A stretch of DNA of 64,000 nucleotides. Source: Pontimonas salivibrio. GTDB lineage: Bacteria; Actinomycetota; Actinomycetes; Actinomycetales; Microbacteriaceae. The stretch is taken from contig NZ_CP026923.1 in the NCBI RefSeq assembly GCF_002950575.1, forward strand, positions 1,550,001 to 1,614,000. Reading direction: 5' to 3'. The position numbers were made by a program, and so were the translations under genes. The notes beneath the pieces are model-generated. The model was not told the DNA's origin, searched no databases, and saw only the letters and a list, made by a program, of their open reading frames with translations. This document shows, in pieces, positions 52,135 through 62,261 of the stretch. Position 1 is the stretch's first letter. The number at the start of each line of letters is the position of its first letter.

Positions 52135-54642
52135 TTACCTCGATCGGGGCACGATTCGGCGTTTAATGGCCCGAAGGATGAGGCGGAACTCCCCGCGGGT
52201 CAGACGCTGCAAGCCCCTGCCAATATCGCCAGCTCGAAAACGAGTTTTTCTGGGTCGAAGTGGGGAGAAACGCATGGTGCCTTCGCGCGGTGCGGGGGCC
52301 GGCTCGTCGGGGTGACCGACACCGGCAACATAACCAAGCAATGGTTCGAGCACACGGTGCCAGCGATAGGACTCTCGAACGCGAGTGATGTTCTTGATGG
52401 CTTTTTTCCGAAACGCCTCATCCGTGAGAACTTTTTCCAGCGCGTCAGCGAGCGCAGTCGCGTCATCGGCTGGAACCACAATGCCTAACTGTTCCCTTTG
52501 CACCAGTTCCGCGAAATGGTCACCCTCGGTGAGCACCATGGGTCGCTTCGCCCACAGGTAATCCAACACTCGGGTTCTAAACGAGAAGGTCGTCTCAAGG
52601 TGGGCGCGGTGTGTGGATACTCCCGCATCTGACTCAAGGAGGTAGTTGTGCCTTGTGGTGTAGTCCACCCAGGAGTCGTTGAAAAACACGTGGCTGTCCA
52701 ACACACCTAACTGCTTGGCGAGTGTTCTCGACTCTTCGACGATGGGCATTTCGGGAACCCCAGGGTGGGGGTGTTTGGTGCCTTGGAAGAACAGTGTCAC
52801 CCGCGGCTGCCTATGGGCGAGTTCTGCAACAGCGCGTATCAGTGTTTGGGGGTCGAACCAGTTGTAAAGTCCCCCACTCCAAATCAGCACCAGGTCATCT
52901 GATTCGATTCCTGGCACGACACCGCGCAACACGTCGGCGTCGTGTGTGGGTTCGTCGTCTGGAATTCCAAACGGAACGACACCGATGAGCCGCTCCAGGT
53001 GGGGGTCGTCTCGGTAGCTTTGGGGGTTTACCCGACCCAGTGTGGTCAGTTGACCCAAATAAAAATGTCGCTGGCGCTCTGATGCACACAGGAAGTAGTC
53101 ACCCCGGCGGAGCTGGTCGGTGATGGATTGTGTGGCGTCGGCGACGTGGGCCGACCATTGGTCTTCGGGGAGGTGTCTGGCCTGTTCGAGTTGTTCGATA
53201 TGCATCGGGTCGTAAATGTCGACAATGAGCCGTTTGGTACTGCGCTGGAGGGCATCGAAAAGGTCGAGGGCGTGGCCTTGGAAGATGATCACATCGGCCC
53301 AGGCTTCCCAGGGGCTAAACGCTTTGTTGTCACCTGGTGTGACGTGGACGACGTCGAATCCGGTGTGTTCGACATCCCCCAGTTCGGTGAGGGTCATCAG
53401 GGTCACTTCGTGGCTGGGCGCGAGCGCTCTAGCCATCTGCCAGGCGCGAATTCCTGGGCCGGAAAGCTTTTGACCGAGTGGATCACCGGTGATGATCAGC
53501 ACACTCGTTGTGGGGGGATCACTCACCACGTCGAAGGCCGCCTGCAAATGGTCATACCCACGAAGGTACCCGGGCTCTGTCGACATGGGTGCTTCCGGCT
53601 CGCCAAATAGCTTCCACATCCAGTTGTCGGAGACCACCCGCGAGGCTTGAATCTGTTGGCGTTTGGCTTTGAGTGCGGGCAGCATTTCCAGAAACTGATC
53701 CGTGGCAAAGAGCGGGACCAACGCGAGAGGGTCCACGGCTTCTGGTTCGGGGTCACTGCGGCGAATATCAAACGACGTGGTGTCCACACCGGTCCTGGTG
53801 ACGGCTCGCCTGGCCGACATCATCATCGCCGCCGGTAACACGGTGCGAAGTTTTTCTTCACCCAGGTTTTTGTAGAGGCAGGCGAGAGCGTTTCGCTCGA
53901 GCAGGAATTCTTCTTTGTGGCTACCGATGTTCGTCATTGACTGGTGGTGTTTGTGAAAGACCAACGATTCGGGTTCGTACTGGTACACCCACCCGGCGAG
54001 GTTTAACCGCCAACCAAAGTCGACGTCTTCGAAAAACATAAAGAAGTCCTCATCGAAGCCCCCCAACGCATCAAAAACGTCTTTTCGCACCAGCATGGCT
54101 GAGCCGGTCCCAAAGAGCACCGGACCCGCAGTGGCTTCTTTTTTTCTCGACGCCGGGTGGCCAGACAGGGGCCGGTACCCCATCCCGTACCAGGTGAGGC
54201 CGGCACCGGCATAGTCGATGGTGTTGCCTTCCCAGTCCAACACGCGGCTCGCCACCGCACCCACTTGGGGGGTGCGATAAAGCGCTTCGACGCCGTGGGT
54301 CAACCACCCGGGGTCGGGTTTGGCGTCGTTGTTTAAAAAGGCGACGACGTCGCCCTGTGCGTTTTTCACACCCAGGTTGCAGCCACCCGCAAAGCCGAGG
54401 TTTTCAGCCGATTCCACCAGGGTGATCGAGCCGGTACTCAAATCGGTGCTCGAATCAGCGCTCGAGTCAGCGATGGGGCGGAGCTTTTCTAGCGAGTCAT
54501 CGCCAGAGGCGTTATCGACCACCACAATCTCGAGAGCGTCTTTGGGCCAGTCCAAACCGCGAAGACCCTCAATGGCCACAAGGGTGTCATCGACACCTTT
54601 GTAGTTGACTAAGACGACGCTCACCAGGGGATGGTTCGTCAT
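52135..54642 (-). CDS. Two-domain glycosyltransferase (GT2 + GT4)
   Basis: 835 residues. Residues 1 to about 300 are GT2 (VSVVLVNYKGVDDTL, IVVVDNASGDDS, FLNNDAKPD, FMFFEDVDFGWRL). Residues about 380-760 are GT-B/GT4-like (VIFQGHALDLFDAL, LIVDIYDPMH, VLIWSGGLYNWFDPQTL, SDAGVSTH). Two transfer steps in one protein suggest building a disaccharide unit. The C-terminal 60 residues are basic. Confidence 0.88.
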   Translation of the reverse strand: MTNHPLVSVVLVNYKGVDDTLVAIEGLRGLDWPKDALEIVVVDNASGDDSLEKLRPIADSSADSSTDLSTGSITLVESAENLGFAGGCNLGVKNAQGDVVAFLNNDAKPDPGWLTHGVEALYRTPQVGAVASRVLDWEGNTIDYAGAGLTWYGMGYRPLSGHPASRKKEATAGPVLFGTGSAMLVRKDVFDALGGFDEDFFMFFEDVDFGWRLNLAGWVYQYEPESLVFHKHHQSMTNIGSHKEEFLLERNALACLYKNLGEEKLRTVLPAAMMMSARRAVTRTGVDTTSFDIRRSDPEPEAVDPLALVPLFATDQFLEMLPALKAKRQQIQASRVVSDNWMWKLFGEPEAPMSTEPGYLRGYDHLQAAFDVVSDPPTTSVLIITGDPLGQKLSGPGIRAWQMARALAPSHEVTLMTLTELGDVEHTGFDVVHVTPGDNKAFSPWEAWADVIIFQGHALDLFDALQRSTKRLIVDIYDPMHIEQLEQARHLPEDQWSAHVADATQSITDQLRRGDYFLCASERQRHFYLGQLTTLGRVNPQSYRDDPHLERLIGVVPFGIPDDEPTHDADVLRGVVPGIESDDLVLIWSGGLYNWFDPQTLIRAVAELAHRQPRVTLFFQGTKHPHPGVPEMPIVEESRTLAKQLGVLDSHVFFNDSWVDYTTRHNYLLESDAGVSTHRAHLETTFSFRTRVLDYLWAKRPMVLTEGDHFAELVQREQLGIVVPADDATALADALEKVLTDEAFRKKAIKNITRVRESYRWHRVLEPLLGYVAGVGHPDEPAPAPREGTMRFSPLRPRKTRFRAGDIGRGLQRLTRGEFRLILRAIKRRIVPRSR

Positions 54643-54728
54643 CAGATACTCACATTCCAGCCGAGGGTGGGGGACCTGCCATACTTACCCTACGGTCTCA
54701 GGCTTGCCCACCGTGGGAGGATTCCGCT

Positions 54729-56087
54729 ATGGATAACAGCCAGGCACGCTCCAGGCTGGGTAATTTTCTCCACCTGCGAGAGGCCATTAACGACTCTGGA
54801 CTCTTTGACTCACGTTGGTATCGCCAACACAGTGTGGAGGCCAGGCTGTGGCCATCAGCTCTTGTGCACTACCTGATTCGAGGCTGGCACCAAGGCTTGG
54901 ACCCCTCGCCACGCTTTGACACGAGTTTTTACGTGGAGCGCTACCGGGATGTCCGAGGCTCTGGCGCTAACCCACTCATGCACTACGTCTTACACGGAAA
55001 AGAGGAGGGCCGTTTGGCTACCCAATCTGGGGCAATTTTGCGCGAATCGCTCCACCCTGAACTCAGCCCCCTGCCCATCTTTGCCGTGCCGGGGACACCA
55101 GGCTCCAGGCTGAGCGTCGTCATCGACGACCACACCCCGAAGCTTCTTGGCCTGGGGTACACCCCACTATTAGCTCTGGCGGCTCAGACTGCCTCCGCCG
55201 CCGGCTGGAGCCTTCGCATCGTGGTGCGAAGCACCACGATTCCCACCGCAGATATCTCTGCGGCGCTACAAGCCGTCATGCCCGATAAGCGACCGCTGTT
55301 GGATATTGCCCGACGCGAACCCGGGCACACCGACGATGTTGACACCCTGGAAGGCGAACACTGGTGGGCCAGTTCGGTCAGTAGTTACCATTCCCTGGCT
55401 CGCCTTGTTCCCGCACGCCACTTGCACTGGGTGCTCGGCGCTCACGAACCACAGCGTCTCGCCGCGGGCGAACTTCGACTCCTCGCCGAGCAAGCCTTAG
55501 CCGATCCCCACACACGCACCGTCGTGATCGGTGGGGCAGTAGACGCATCGGATCTGGCCTGTGAGCAGACACGAATCGATTCGCTTCCGGCGCTCATGTC
55601 TCTCCCCGAGGGCACAAAGGGCGGGTCCCGTCTGGGAGTCATTGTCGATCAGGCCTCACCCGAAAGCCTCGTGTCCAGAAGCGTCCAGGTCATTGACGAG
55701 TGTCTCGCCCGCGGGGTTTCAGATGACACTGTCGAGGTGGTGTTCATCGGTTTAGATACCGCGCCCGTGACACTGCTCGGCTCACAGCTCGCCGGCCAAC
55801 AACCCACCTCCACCCCACAGCAGTGGGCTACAGCGCTTGGCAGCGTGGACAAAGCGGTAGTCCTCAGAGCAGGGACAGAAGGCTCGCTTCTCCTCGACGA
55901 ATTGGGCGCCCACGGCATCTCCTGCATAGATGCCACCCCACACAGCAGCCCCAGTGCAAGCGACATTGACGGTGTCGTCGATGCTGTTGGTGCCCTCCTT
56001 CAAGGAGCGGCCACACCCACGACATCGTCAACGAGTTGGGAAGATGTGACCGCGTCAGTGTTGGCGGCCATGGGAGGCAGTGCGTGA
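54729..56087 (+). CDS. Glycosyltransferase-associated protein with DxxYY-type repeats
   Basis: 452 residues. The first 95 residues hold two copies of a repeat often attached to polysaccharide glycosyltransferases (FDSRWYRQH...ALVHYLIRGWHQGLDPSPRFD and FDTSFYVERY...PLMHYVLHGKEEGR, described by their ends). The remainder has a GT-B-like feel but no clear catalytic motif. GGAGG lies before the ATG. It is coupled to the next gene by GTGA overlap, so the two probably act together. Confidence 0.72.
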   Translation: MDNSQARSRLGNFLHLREAINDSGLFDSRWYRQHSVEARLWPSALVHYLIRGWHQGLDPSPRFDTSFYVERYRDVRGSGANPLMHYVLHGKEEGRLATQSGAILRESLHPELSPLPIFAVPGTPGSRLSVVIDDHTPKLLGLGYTPLLALAAQTASAAGWSLRIVVRSTTIPTADISAALQAVMPDKRPLLDIARREPGHTDDVDTLEGEHWWASSVSSYHSLARLVPARHLHWVLGAHEPQRLAAGELRLLAEQALADPHTRTVVIGGAVDASDLACEQTRIDSLPALMSLPEGTKGGSRLGVIVDQASPESLVSRSVQVIDECLARGVSDDTVEVVFIGLDTAPVTLLGSQLAGQQPTSTPQQWATALGSVDKAVVLRAGTEGSLLLDELGAHGISCIDATPHSSPSASDIDGVVDAVGALLQGAATPTTSSTSWEDVTASVLAAMGGSA

Positions 56088-57241
56088 GCACTTCTGGCTA
56101 CAGGGTGCTGGCCGCCATGCCGTGGGAGAAGACTCTGGTGGAGCGGCTTCGGGAACTGAAAGCGGGCACCACCCGTGTGGGGTATGTGTATGAGCGGGCG
56201 GAGCCTGGCACCTTCCGCTACCGCTGCTACAACATGGTCCAGGCACTCAACAGCCACTCTGAAGAATTCTCCGCAGGCTATTTCTTTCTCTACGACCTGC
56301 AATCAATTGACAACCTGGTCGACCATTTAGATGTTCTCGTCTTGGTGCGAGTGCGCTACGACTCTCACGTCGACCGGTTGGTGCGCCAGGCCCGGATCAG
56401 GGGCATCCCGGTGCTCTATGACCTAGACGACAACATTTTCGATGTCGAATCCACCCCGTTACTGGTCTCCAGTCTTCAACAGGGTCTGAGCCGTTACGGC
56501 CGGATCGAAAAGTGGGTGGGTGTGGTCGGTCGCATCCGAGAAAGCCTCGAGTTGGTCGATGGCATCATCACCACCACGTCGTTCCTTCAAGGCCAGCTAG
56601 AAGACACTTTTGATGTCCCGGTGTGGGTTCTGCCGAACTTTTTAAACCACGAACAGTGGGACTATTCCGAAACCCTTCGCAGTGAGGCTCTCCAGCCCGA
56701 CGCCGAAGCGCCGATCATTGGGTACTTCTCTGGCAGCGCATCACACAACCGCGACTACCAGATCGCCACAGAGGGCTTGCGAGCGGTGTTGGAGGCCTAC
56801 CCGCAGGCGAAGCTTCGCATCGCCGGGTATTTAGATATTCCCGCCGCGTTGGAAGATTTCTCCACACGCATTGAGCGCCTACCGTTCATGGACTTCCTCG
56901 GCCTGCAGCGAGCCATTGCCGAAGTAACCCTGAACCTCTCCCCCATCCAGCACAACGTCTTCGCGCACTCCAAATCAGAGCTCAAGTATTTTGAAGCCGC
57001 AGCGGTCGGCGTCCCCACGGTCGCCTCCCCTGCGCCCGTATTCACCGAGACCATCACCCCCGGCGACAACGGCTACCTTGCCGATGCCGCCCAGTGGTCA
57101 GAGGTACTGCTCGAGGCCCTCGCCGATACTCCTGACAGGAACAGAGTCGCCGAGCGGGCACTCGCCCACGTGGGCGAGCACTACCTGGCAGCAACCATGA
57201 CCCCTCGAATTACTCACGTGTTGGGCCAGCTAGGCTCTTAA
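56084..57241 (+). CDS. Glycosyltransferase family 4-like protein
   Basis: 385-residue GT-B enzyme: VLVLVRVRYD and VLYDLDDNIFD in the N-terminal half, IIGYFSGSASHNRDY, LRIAGYLDIP, and the donor-binding KSELKYFEAAAVGVPTVASP. The GTG at 56084 overlaps the previous stop and follows GGGAGG, so the longer frame is not used. Likely transfers a sugar to the growing polymer. Confidence 0.85.
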   Translation: MSTSGYRVLAAMPWEKTLVERLRELKAGTTRVGYVYERAEPGTFRYRCYNMVQALNSHSEEFSAGYFFLYDLQSIDNLVDHLDVLVLVRVRYDSHVDRLVRQARIRGIPVLYDLDDNIFDVESTPLLVSSLQQGLSRYGRIEKWVGVVGRIRESLELVDGIITTTSFLQGQLEDTFDVPVWVLPNFLNHEQWDYSETLRSEALQPDAEAPIIGYFSGSASHNRDYQIATEGLRAVLEAYPQAKLRIAGYLDIPAALEDFSTRIERLPFMDFLGLQRAIAEVTLNLSPIQHNVFAHSKSELKYFEAAAVGVPTVASPAPVFTETITPGDNGYLADAAQWSEVLLEALADTPDRNRVAERALAHVGEHYLAATMTPRITHVLGQLGS

Positions 57242-57280
57242 TATCGTGTGGCAGGAGCCACGTGGGAAGGACACCACCCT

Positions 57281-59077
57281 GTGACCGAGCGCAACGCTGA
57301 CTCTGTTTCAAACCCTGACGCTGTTTCGAACCCTGACGGCGAATCAACCCCTGACGCTAATTCTGGCAGTGACGCTGTGTCGAATCCGGACGCCGCTGTG
57401 AACAGCACAGAGAAAGATTCACCAGAAGAGTCGACTAGTGGCGCATCCGATGAGGTCACCGGGCCGAGGCGGAAAGCCGTTCCCACCGCAGTGAGTATCG
57501 GCTCTGTGTGGGCGTCACTTCGCCACAGCAGGCTCGCTGGGGCGATCCTCGTGTTTGTGTTGGGTGTGGTGAGCCTTGGCGCCTGGGCAATGAGTTCACC
57601 TTCCGGTTCGGAACCGGACTCTGATTTCCATTTGGCATCGATCTGGTGCACCACGGCCGAGCCTGGGAGTCCGTGTGATTTGGAAGAGCGGCGCAACCGA
57701 AAAATGGTTCCCACGGCGTTGATTGAGGCACGGTGTTTCAGCCAAGATCCGACCGCGAGCGCTGCCTGTCAGCCGCTAATGACGACCGCTGATGACCGTG
57801 AGACGATGACCAACCGGCTCAACATTGTCGAATCGAAAGCGAACTACCCCACCGGTTTTTTCCTCACCTACAACCAGTTTGCTGACACCAATGTGGACAC
57901 CAGCGTGTTCACCATGCGGATGGTGGGCGCGACACTGTTCGTGGGCTTAAACGTGCTCTTGTGGTGGTTACTTCCGATTCGGTTGAAAAGCCCGCTCGCG
58001 TGGGCGTGGATGGCGACACTCATCCCCTTGGGGATGTTCATCATTCCGTCAACGAACCCCAGTTCGTGGTCGCTGATTGGTGTCGGCTCGGCCTGGATTG
58101 CGCTGTTGGGGTATTTGGAATCGACGAACTATCGCAAGTGGATTTTGGGGGGAATGTTCCTCGTCTTCGTGTTGCTGGCAGTCGCATCCAGGACTGACGC
58201 CACACTCTTTGCGATTGCCACCGCCGGTCTCGCGATTTTTGTCACCGATGCACCCTTCAGGCAGTTGGTGAAGCGGCTCTGGATTCCCGCTGTCGGTGCT
58301 CTTGCCGCCGTCGGGTGGTTGTTCGTTCAAGGCGGTGCCATCGGGGTTCTCACTGAAGGTGTCGGTGGGGATGGTGAACCCTTCGACTGGCAGCTTCTCT
58401 GGCACAACTTCATCGAAGTCCCCGGGCTGTGGATGGGAGCTTTTGGAATTTGGCCGTGGGGGTCGCTCGGGTGGTTGGACACCCCCATGCCCCAACTCGT
58501 CGCTTTCCTTGCCTTTGGGGTGTTTATCGCCCTGTTGGGCCTCGGCATTACCGGCTCCACGTGGAGGGTGCGCGCCGTCACTTTCGTGATTCTTGCGATG
58601 ATGTGGGTGTATCCGCTGTTTATCCTCCAGCAGGCAGGTTTCCTGGTCGGTGCCGGATTCCAGTCCCGCTACGGACTACCACTACTGGTCGTCCTCTTAG
58701 GGGTTGCTGTTCTGCGCTCTGAGGGCACACCGGGGATCATCCAGAAGTTCTCGCAGCGGGCGTGGATTGCTGGAGCTCTCGCGATTGCCAACTCGGTGGC
58801 GCTCCACCACAACATCCGTCGTTACACGACGGGTCTTGACGAGCGTGGTTTTGATCTAAACGCCGGCCGCGAATGGTGGTGGTTTGGTCTTCGAGAATCT
58901 GCCATCACCCCCATGTCGGTCTGGTTTATCGGCTCGATAGCTTTCGCGGCAGTGGCGTGGATTGTCGTGGTCTACGCCACGAAGGCCTCCGACCAGGCTC
59001 TTCGACTCCACAGCCAGGACCGTCCAGTTGGCGACGAGCCGGTAGTCGCGGCTCAGTCTTCAGCGTTAGCGCGGTAA
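57281..59077 (+). CDS. Polytopic membrane protein, DUF2142-like
   Basis: 598-residue protein with a low-complexity N-terminus (repeated SNPD/TPDA units over about 50 residues) and roughly ten membrane helices, resembling DUF2142 proteins of polysaccharide loci. A longer start at 57248 is possible; the GTG at 57281 has AAGGA upstream. It converges with the ABC ATPase gene and overlaps it by 25 bp. Role in polymer assembly unproven. Confidence 0.78.
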   Translation: MTERNADSVSNPDAVSNPDGESTPDANSGSDAVSNPDAAVNSTEKDSPEESTSGASDEVTGPRRKAVPTAVSIGSVWASLRHSRLAGAILVFVLGVVSLGAWAMSSPSGSEPDSDFHLASIWCTTAEPGSPCDLEERRNRKMVPTALIEARCFSQDPTASAACQPLMTTADDRETMTNRLNIVESKANYPTGFFLTYNQFADTNVDTSVFTMRMVGATLFVGLNVLLWWLLPIRLKSPLAWAWMATLIPLGMFIIPSTNPSSWSLIGVGSAWIALLGYLESTNYRKWILGGMFLVFVLLAVASRTDATLFAIATAGLAIFVTDAPFRQLVKRLWIPAVGALAAVGWLFVQGGAIGVLTEGVGGDGEPFDWQLLWHNFIEVPGLWMGAFGIWPWGSLGWLDTPMPQLVAFLAFGVFIALLGLGITGSTWRVRAVTFVILAMMWVYPLFILQQAGFLVGAGFQSRYGLPLLVVLLGVAVLRSEGTPGIIQKFSQRAWIAGALAIANSVALHHNIRRYTTGLDERGFDLNAGREWWWFGLRESAITPMSVWFIGSIAFAAVAWIVVVYATKASDQALRLHSQDRPVGDEPVVAAQSSALAR

Positions 59078-59787
59078 GCAGCGACCACGTCAGCACCAAC
59101 ACCGGACGTCTGTAGTACACCTTTTTCGATCCAGGACACCCGGTCACAAATATCGGCGACGACGTCGAGTGCGTGGCTCACCAAAATGATGGTTTTGCCT
59201 TCTTTTTTGAGGTCTAAGAATTTGGCGAAACTTTTTTGTTGAAATTCTTCATCACCCACGGAGAGCACTTCGTCAACAACCAAAATGTCGGGTTGGACGT
59301 GGATGGCGACAGAGAAACCCAGCCGGACATACATGCCCGAACTGTAGTTTTTGACCGGTTGGTCGATGAAACGCTCCACACCAGAAAAATCAATAATCGA
59401 GTCGAGTTTCGACTCGATTTCCTTTCTCGACATCCCCAAAATGGAGCCGTTCAGGTAAATGTTTTCCCGGCCCGAAAGCTCGAGGTGAAAACCGGAGCCC
59501 ACTTCTAACAGGGACGCCATTTTGCCGTTGTAGGTGATGGATCCTGAGGTGGGCCAATATATTTTCGCCAAACACTTCAACAGTGTCGACTTACCGGATC
59601 CGTTACTGCCGATAATTCCGTAGGTCTGGCCGGCGGCCACATCGAAGCTGACGTTTTTTAGCGCCCAAAATTCGTCGTGACGGGAGGTGCGCCCGCGCAT
59701 GACCGCAGACTTTAGCGTCTGGTTTCGCTCATGGTAGAGGCGGAATTTTTTGGAGACATCGTCGACGATGACGGCGGGTTCGCTCAT
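59053..59787 (-). CDS. Polysaccharide ABC transporter ATPase (Wzt/TagH type)
   Basis: 244-residue ATPase energising export of a lipid-linked polymer. Walker A GSNGSGKST near residue 55, signature YSSGMYVRLGFS, Walker B ILVVDEVLSVGD. It lacks the C-terminal carbohydrate-recognition domain of long Wzt proteins. ATG at 59787 with GGAG five bases upstream; overlaps the permease gene by 4 bp. Confidence 0.93.
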   Translation of the reverse strand: MSEPAVIVDDVSKKFRLYHERNQTLKSAVMRGRTSRHDEFWALKNVSFDVAAGQTYGIIGSNGSGKSTLLKCLAKIYWPTSGSITYNGKMASLLEVGSGFHLELSGRENIYLNGSILGMSRKEIESKLDSIIDFSGVERFIDQPVKNYSSGMYVRLGFSVAIHVQPDILVVDEVLSVGDEEFQQKSFAKFLDLKKEGKTIILVSHALDVVADICDRVSWIEKGVLQTSGVGADVVAAYRANAED

Positions 59788-60659
59788 ATCAGCTCCGCCA
59801 ATCTTTTCTCCGTTTTGGTGAAGTAGAACAGACCCAGGGCGAAAGTACCCAACGCCCACAACAGTGCGGCAATCACTGCCGATGGGGCGGGCCAGGTGTT
59901 GTGATACAGCAAGTCTCTAAAGATTGACACGTAAGGCTCCATGGGGTTTAGCCGGTAAACGTCAGCCAGGGTGACAGGCGTACCCAGTAGGCCACCCCAG
60001 CGCTCAGATTGGTTATCCACCAAGGAGATTGGGTACAAAATTGGCGTGAGATAGAACCAAAACTGCAAGATGACGGTCAACAGGTACGCCAAGTCCCGAA
60101 AGAAGACATTCGCGATGGCCAAAATCATCGCCAACCCGGCCGCAAAAACGGCGAGCACCAACATAAACAGTGCAACCATCGGCAGCCACGGCAACACAAA
60201 TGCTCCAAAAATGGACAGTGCAATGACCAGCACCACCATTTCAAAACTCCAGTTCACTACTCCGGCACCTGTCAGTGACAGTGGTAGCACCAGACGCGGG
60301 AAATACACCTTCTGGACGAGGCTCGAATTGTCGACAATGGAGCGCACCCCTTGGGTGATTGTCGACTGGAAAAACAACCACGGCAACAGCCCACAGACCA
60401 ACCACAGCGCGTAGTTGTCTAAACCGCTCGGGTCGCCAATTTGGGCGGGCACTTGGAACACGACGGAGAAAATGAACGTATAGACGATGATGGCGGCGAT
60501 GGGGTTGGCCAAACTCCACAGTTGGCCAAGAGCTGTCCGCTTATATTTTCCGCGCACTTCACGCTGGGTGAGATTCCACAACAACTCACCCGAGTTGAAC
60601 ACATCGCGGAAATAGGTCCTGGTCCAACTGACCGGTTGGGGGGTGCCTGATTTAGCCAT
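59784..60659 (-). CDS. Polysaccharide ABC transporter permease (Wzm/TagG type)
   Basis: 291-residue ABC-2 permease with six membrane helices: [25 protein letters not shown] near the start, the PRLVLPLS loop, [12 protein letters not shown] and FYLTPILYP are family marks. Pairs with the ATPase to move the finished glycan across the membrane. The ATG at 60659 overlaps the end of rfbA by 8 bp; the longer frame runs inside rfbA and is rejected. Confidence 0.92.
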   Translation of the reverse strand: MAKSGTPQPVSWTRTYFRDVFNSGELLWNLTQREVRGKYKRTALGQLWSLANPIAAIIVYTFIFSVVFQVPAQIGDPSGLDNYALWLVCGLLPWLFFQSTITQGVRSIVDNSSLVQKVYFPRLVLPLSLTGAGVVNWSFEMVVLVIALSIFGAFVLPWLPMVALFMLVLAVFAAGLAMILAIANVFFRDLAYLLTVILQFWFYLTPILYPISLVDNQSERWGGLLGTPVTLADVYRLNPMEPYVSIFRDLLYHNTWPAPSAVIAALLWALGTFALGLFYFTKTEKRLAELI

Positions 60660-61515
60660 CCACCAAGCCTTCGAGGTAGTGACCGTAACCAGACTTTCGA
60701 AGCGGGGCAGCCAGTTCACGCAGCTGCTCGGTGGTGATCCAACCAGCCCGCCACGCGATTTCTTCGATGCAGCCGATTTTGAGGCCTTGGCGCTCTTCAA
60801 TGACGCGCACATATTCACTGGCTTGCATCATCGATTCAAACGTTCCAGTGTCCAACCACGCAATGCCTCGGTCGAGTACTTGAACTTGGAGACGACCGCG
60901 CTCCAAATAGTGCTCGTTGATCGTGGTGATCTCTAGTTCACCCCTGGCACTGGGGGCAATCGTTTTCGCAATGTCGACGACGTCGTTGTCATAGAAATAC
61001 AGACCCGGAACGGCGAAATTGCTTTTCGGCTTTTCGGGCTTCTCCTCGATAGAGAGTGCCTTCATCTGGTCGTCAAAATCGACCACACCGTAACGCTCAG
61101 GATGTGACACGTGGGAGGCGAAAATCAACCCGCCCTCAATGTCGGTATTTTCTCGAAGCGATGAGCCAAGGCCTGTTCCGTGGAAAATGTTGTCGCCCAA
61201 CACGAGGGCAACCGAATCTGAACCGATGAATTCTTCGCCGATGATGAACGCCTCGGCGAGGCCGCGTGGCTCATCCTGAACGGCGTAAGAAATAGTCATC
61301 CCCAACTGGCTGCCGTCACCCAGGAGGTCTTTAAACGACTGGTTGTATTCCGGGGTGGTAATCACCAGAACATCATCAATACCGGCCATCATCAGCGTGG
61401 ACAGCGGGTAGTAGATCATCGGCTTGTCATAAATGGGCATCAGCTGTTTCGAAATGCCCCTCGTGATGGGCCACAACCTGGTGCCAGAGCCACCCGCGAG
61501 AATGATGCCTTTCAT
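60652..61515 (-). CDS. rfbA: Glucose-1-phosphate thymidylyltransferase
   Basis: 287-residue nucleotidyltransferase making dTDP-glucose, the first step to dTDP-L-rhamnose. [21 protein letters not shown] at the start, [29 protein letters not shown] and [14 protein letters not shown] are all conserved. ATG overlaps the rfbC stop (ATGA). Confidence 0.97.
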   Translation of the reverse strand: MKGIILAGGSGTRLWPITRGISKQLMPIYDKPMIYYPLSTLMMAGIDDVLVITTPEYNQSFKDLLGDGSQLGMTISYAVQDEPRGLAEAFIIGEEFIGSDSVALVLGDNIFHGTGLGSSLRENTDIEGGLIFASHVSHPERYGVVDFDDQMKALSIEEKPEKPKSNFAVPGLYFYDNDVVDIAKTIAPSARGELEITTINEHYLERGRLQVQVLDRGIAWLDTGTFESMMQASEYVRVIEERQGLKIGCIEEIAWRAGWITTEQLRELAAPLRKSGYGHYLEGLVDG

Positions 61516-62099
61516 TTGACCGGCTCCTTTGCGCTCACGTGGGGCAACAACCCCGCAGCGTGAGCGTCACTCAGTGTGGGGGCATCCTGATCTTTCGGGG
61601 AGAGCAGCAGTTGATCAGCAGGCATCCCGAAATCGATACCGATTTCTGGATCGAGGGGGAAAATTCCGTTTTCTTTATCCGGGGTATACACGTCGGAGAC
61701 CAGGTAACACACGGTGGTGTCATCATCTAGGGCCACAAAAGCATGCCCCACCCCGTAGGGCAACAACATGGCGTTTCTCGCCGCAGCAGAAACATCGATG
61801 GCTTCCCACTGGCCGAACGTGGGCGAATCGACGCGGATATCGACCACGACATCTCGAATACGACCCGTCATGCAGGTCACCAGTTTCGCCTGTCCCGGTG
61901 GCACCTCGGCGTAGTGAATACCGCGCACCACACCGCGGGATGAGCGAGAGACATTGGCTTGCCTCACCGGGAAGCGATAGCCGGTGTTCGCTTCGATGTG
62001 ATCGAAGCGAAACCATTCGGCAAATTCGCCGCGGTCGTCAGCGTGGACAACGTTTCGTACTTCAAACGCGCCGGCGATTCCCAGGGCAACGAATTCCAC
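61512..62099 (-). CDS. rfbC: dTDP-4-dehydrorhamnose 3,5-epimerase
   Basis: 195-residue RmlC-type cupin epimerase, third step of dTDP-rhamnose synthesis. [28 protein letters not shown] contains the catalytic His region (described in part), followed by [15 protein letters not shown] and the late Tyr in [19 protein letters not shown] start six bases after TAGAGT. Confidence 0.94.
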   Translation of the reverse strand: MEFVALGIAGAFEVRNVVHADDRGEFAEWFRFDHIEANTGYRFPVRQANVSRSSRGVVRGIHYAEVPPGQAKLVTCMTGRIRDVVVDIRVDSPTFGQWEAIDVSAAARNAMLLPYGVGHAFVALDDDTTVCYLVSDVYTPDKENGIFPLDPEIGIDFGMPADQLLLSPKDQDAPTLSDAHAAGLLPHVSAKEPVK

Positions 62100-62105
62100 C
62101 CCCGA

Positions 62106-62111
62106 ACTCTA
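62106..62111 (-). promoter_or_regulatory. -10 box (TAGAGT) of leaderless rfbC promoter
   Basis: TAGAGT, six bases (TCGGGG), then the rfbC GTG. Presumably drives rfbC-rfbA and the ABC exporter. Confidence 0.5.
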
Positions 62112-62207
62112 CCAACGCTCTGGCCCATCACTGCGTGGGCACTCGCCAACCAGCAAGGGGAAGTAGGCGACAAAGCATCACCACACACTGCCTGGAAACT
62201 CCGCAAC

Positions 62208-62238
62208 TAGACTGGGGGCGCTGTTAATGAACGCCCCG
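62208..62238 (+). promoter_or_regulatory. rfbB -10 box and leader hairpin
   Basis: TAGACT (62208-62213) is a plausible -10; directly after it GGGGCG (62216-62221) and CGCCCC (62233-62238) can pair around an 11-nt loop in the rfbB leader, 23 nt before the GTG. Confidence 0.35.
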
Positions 62239-62261
62239 TTCCCGACCTGAGGAGTACCACC

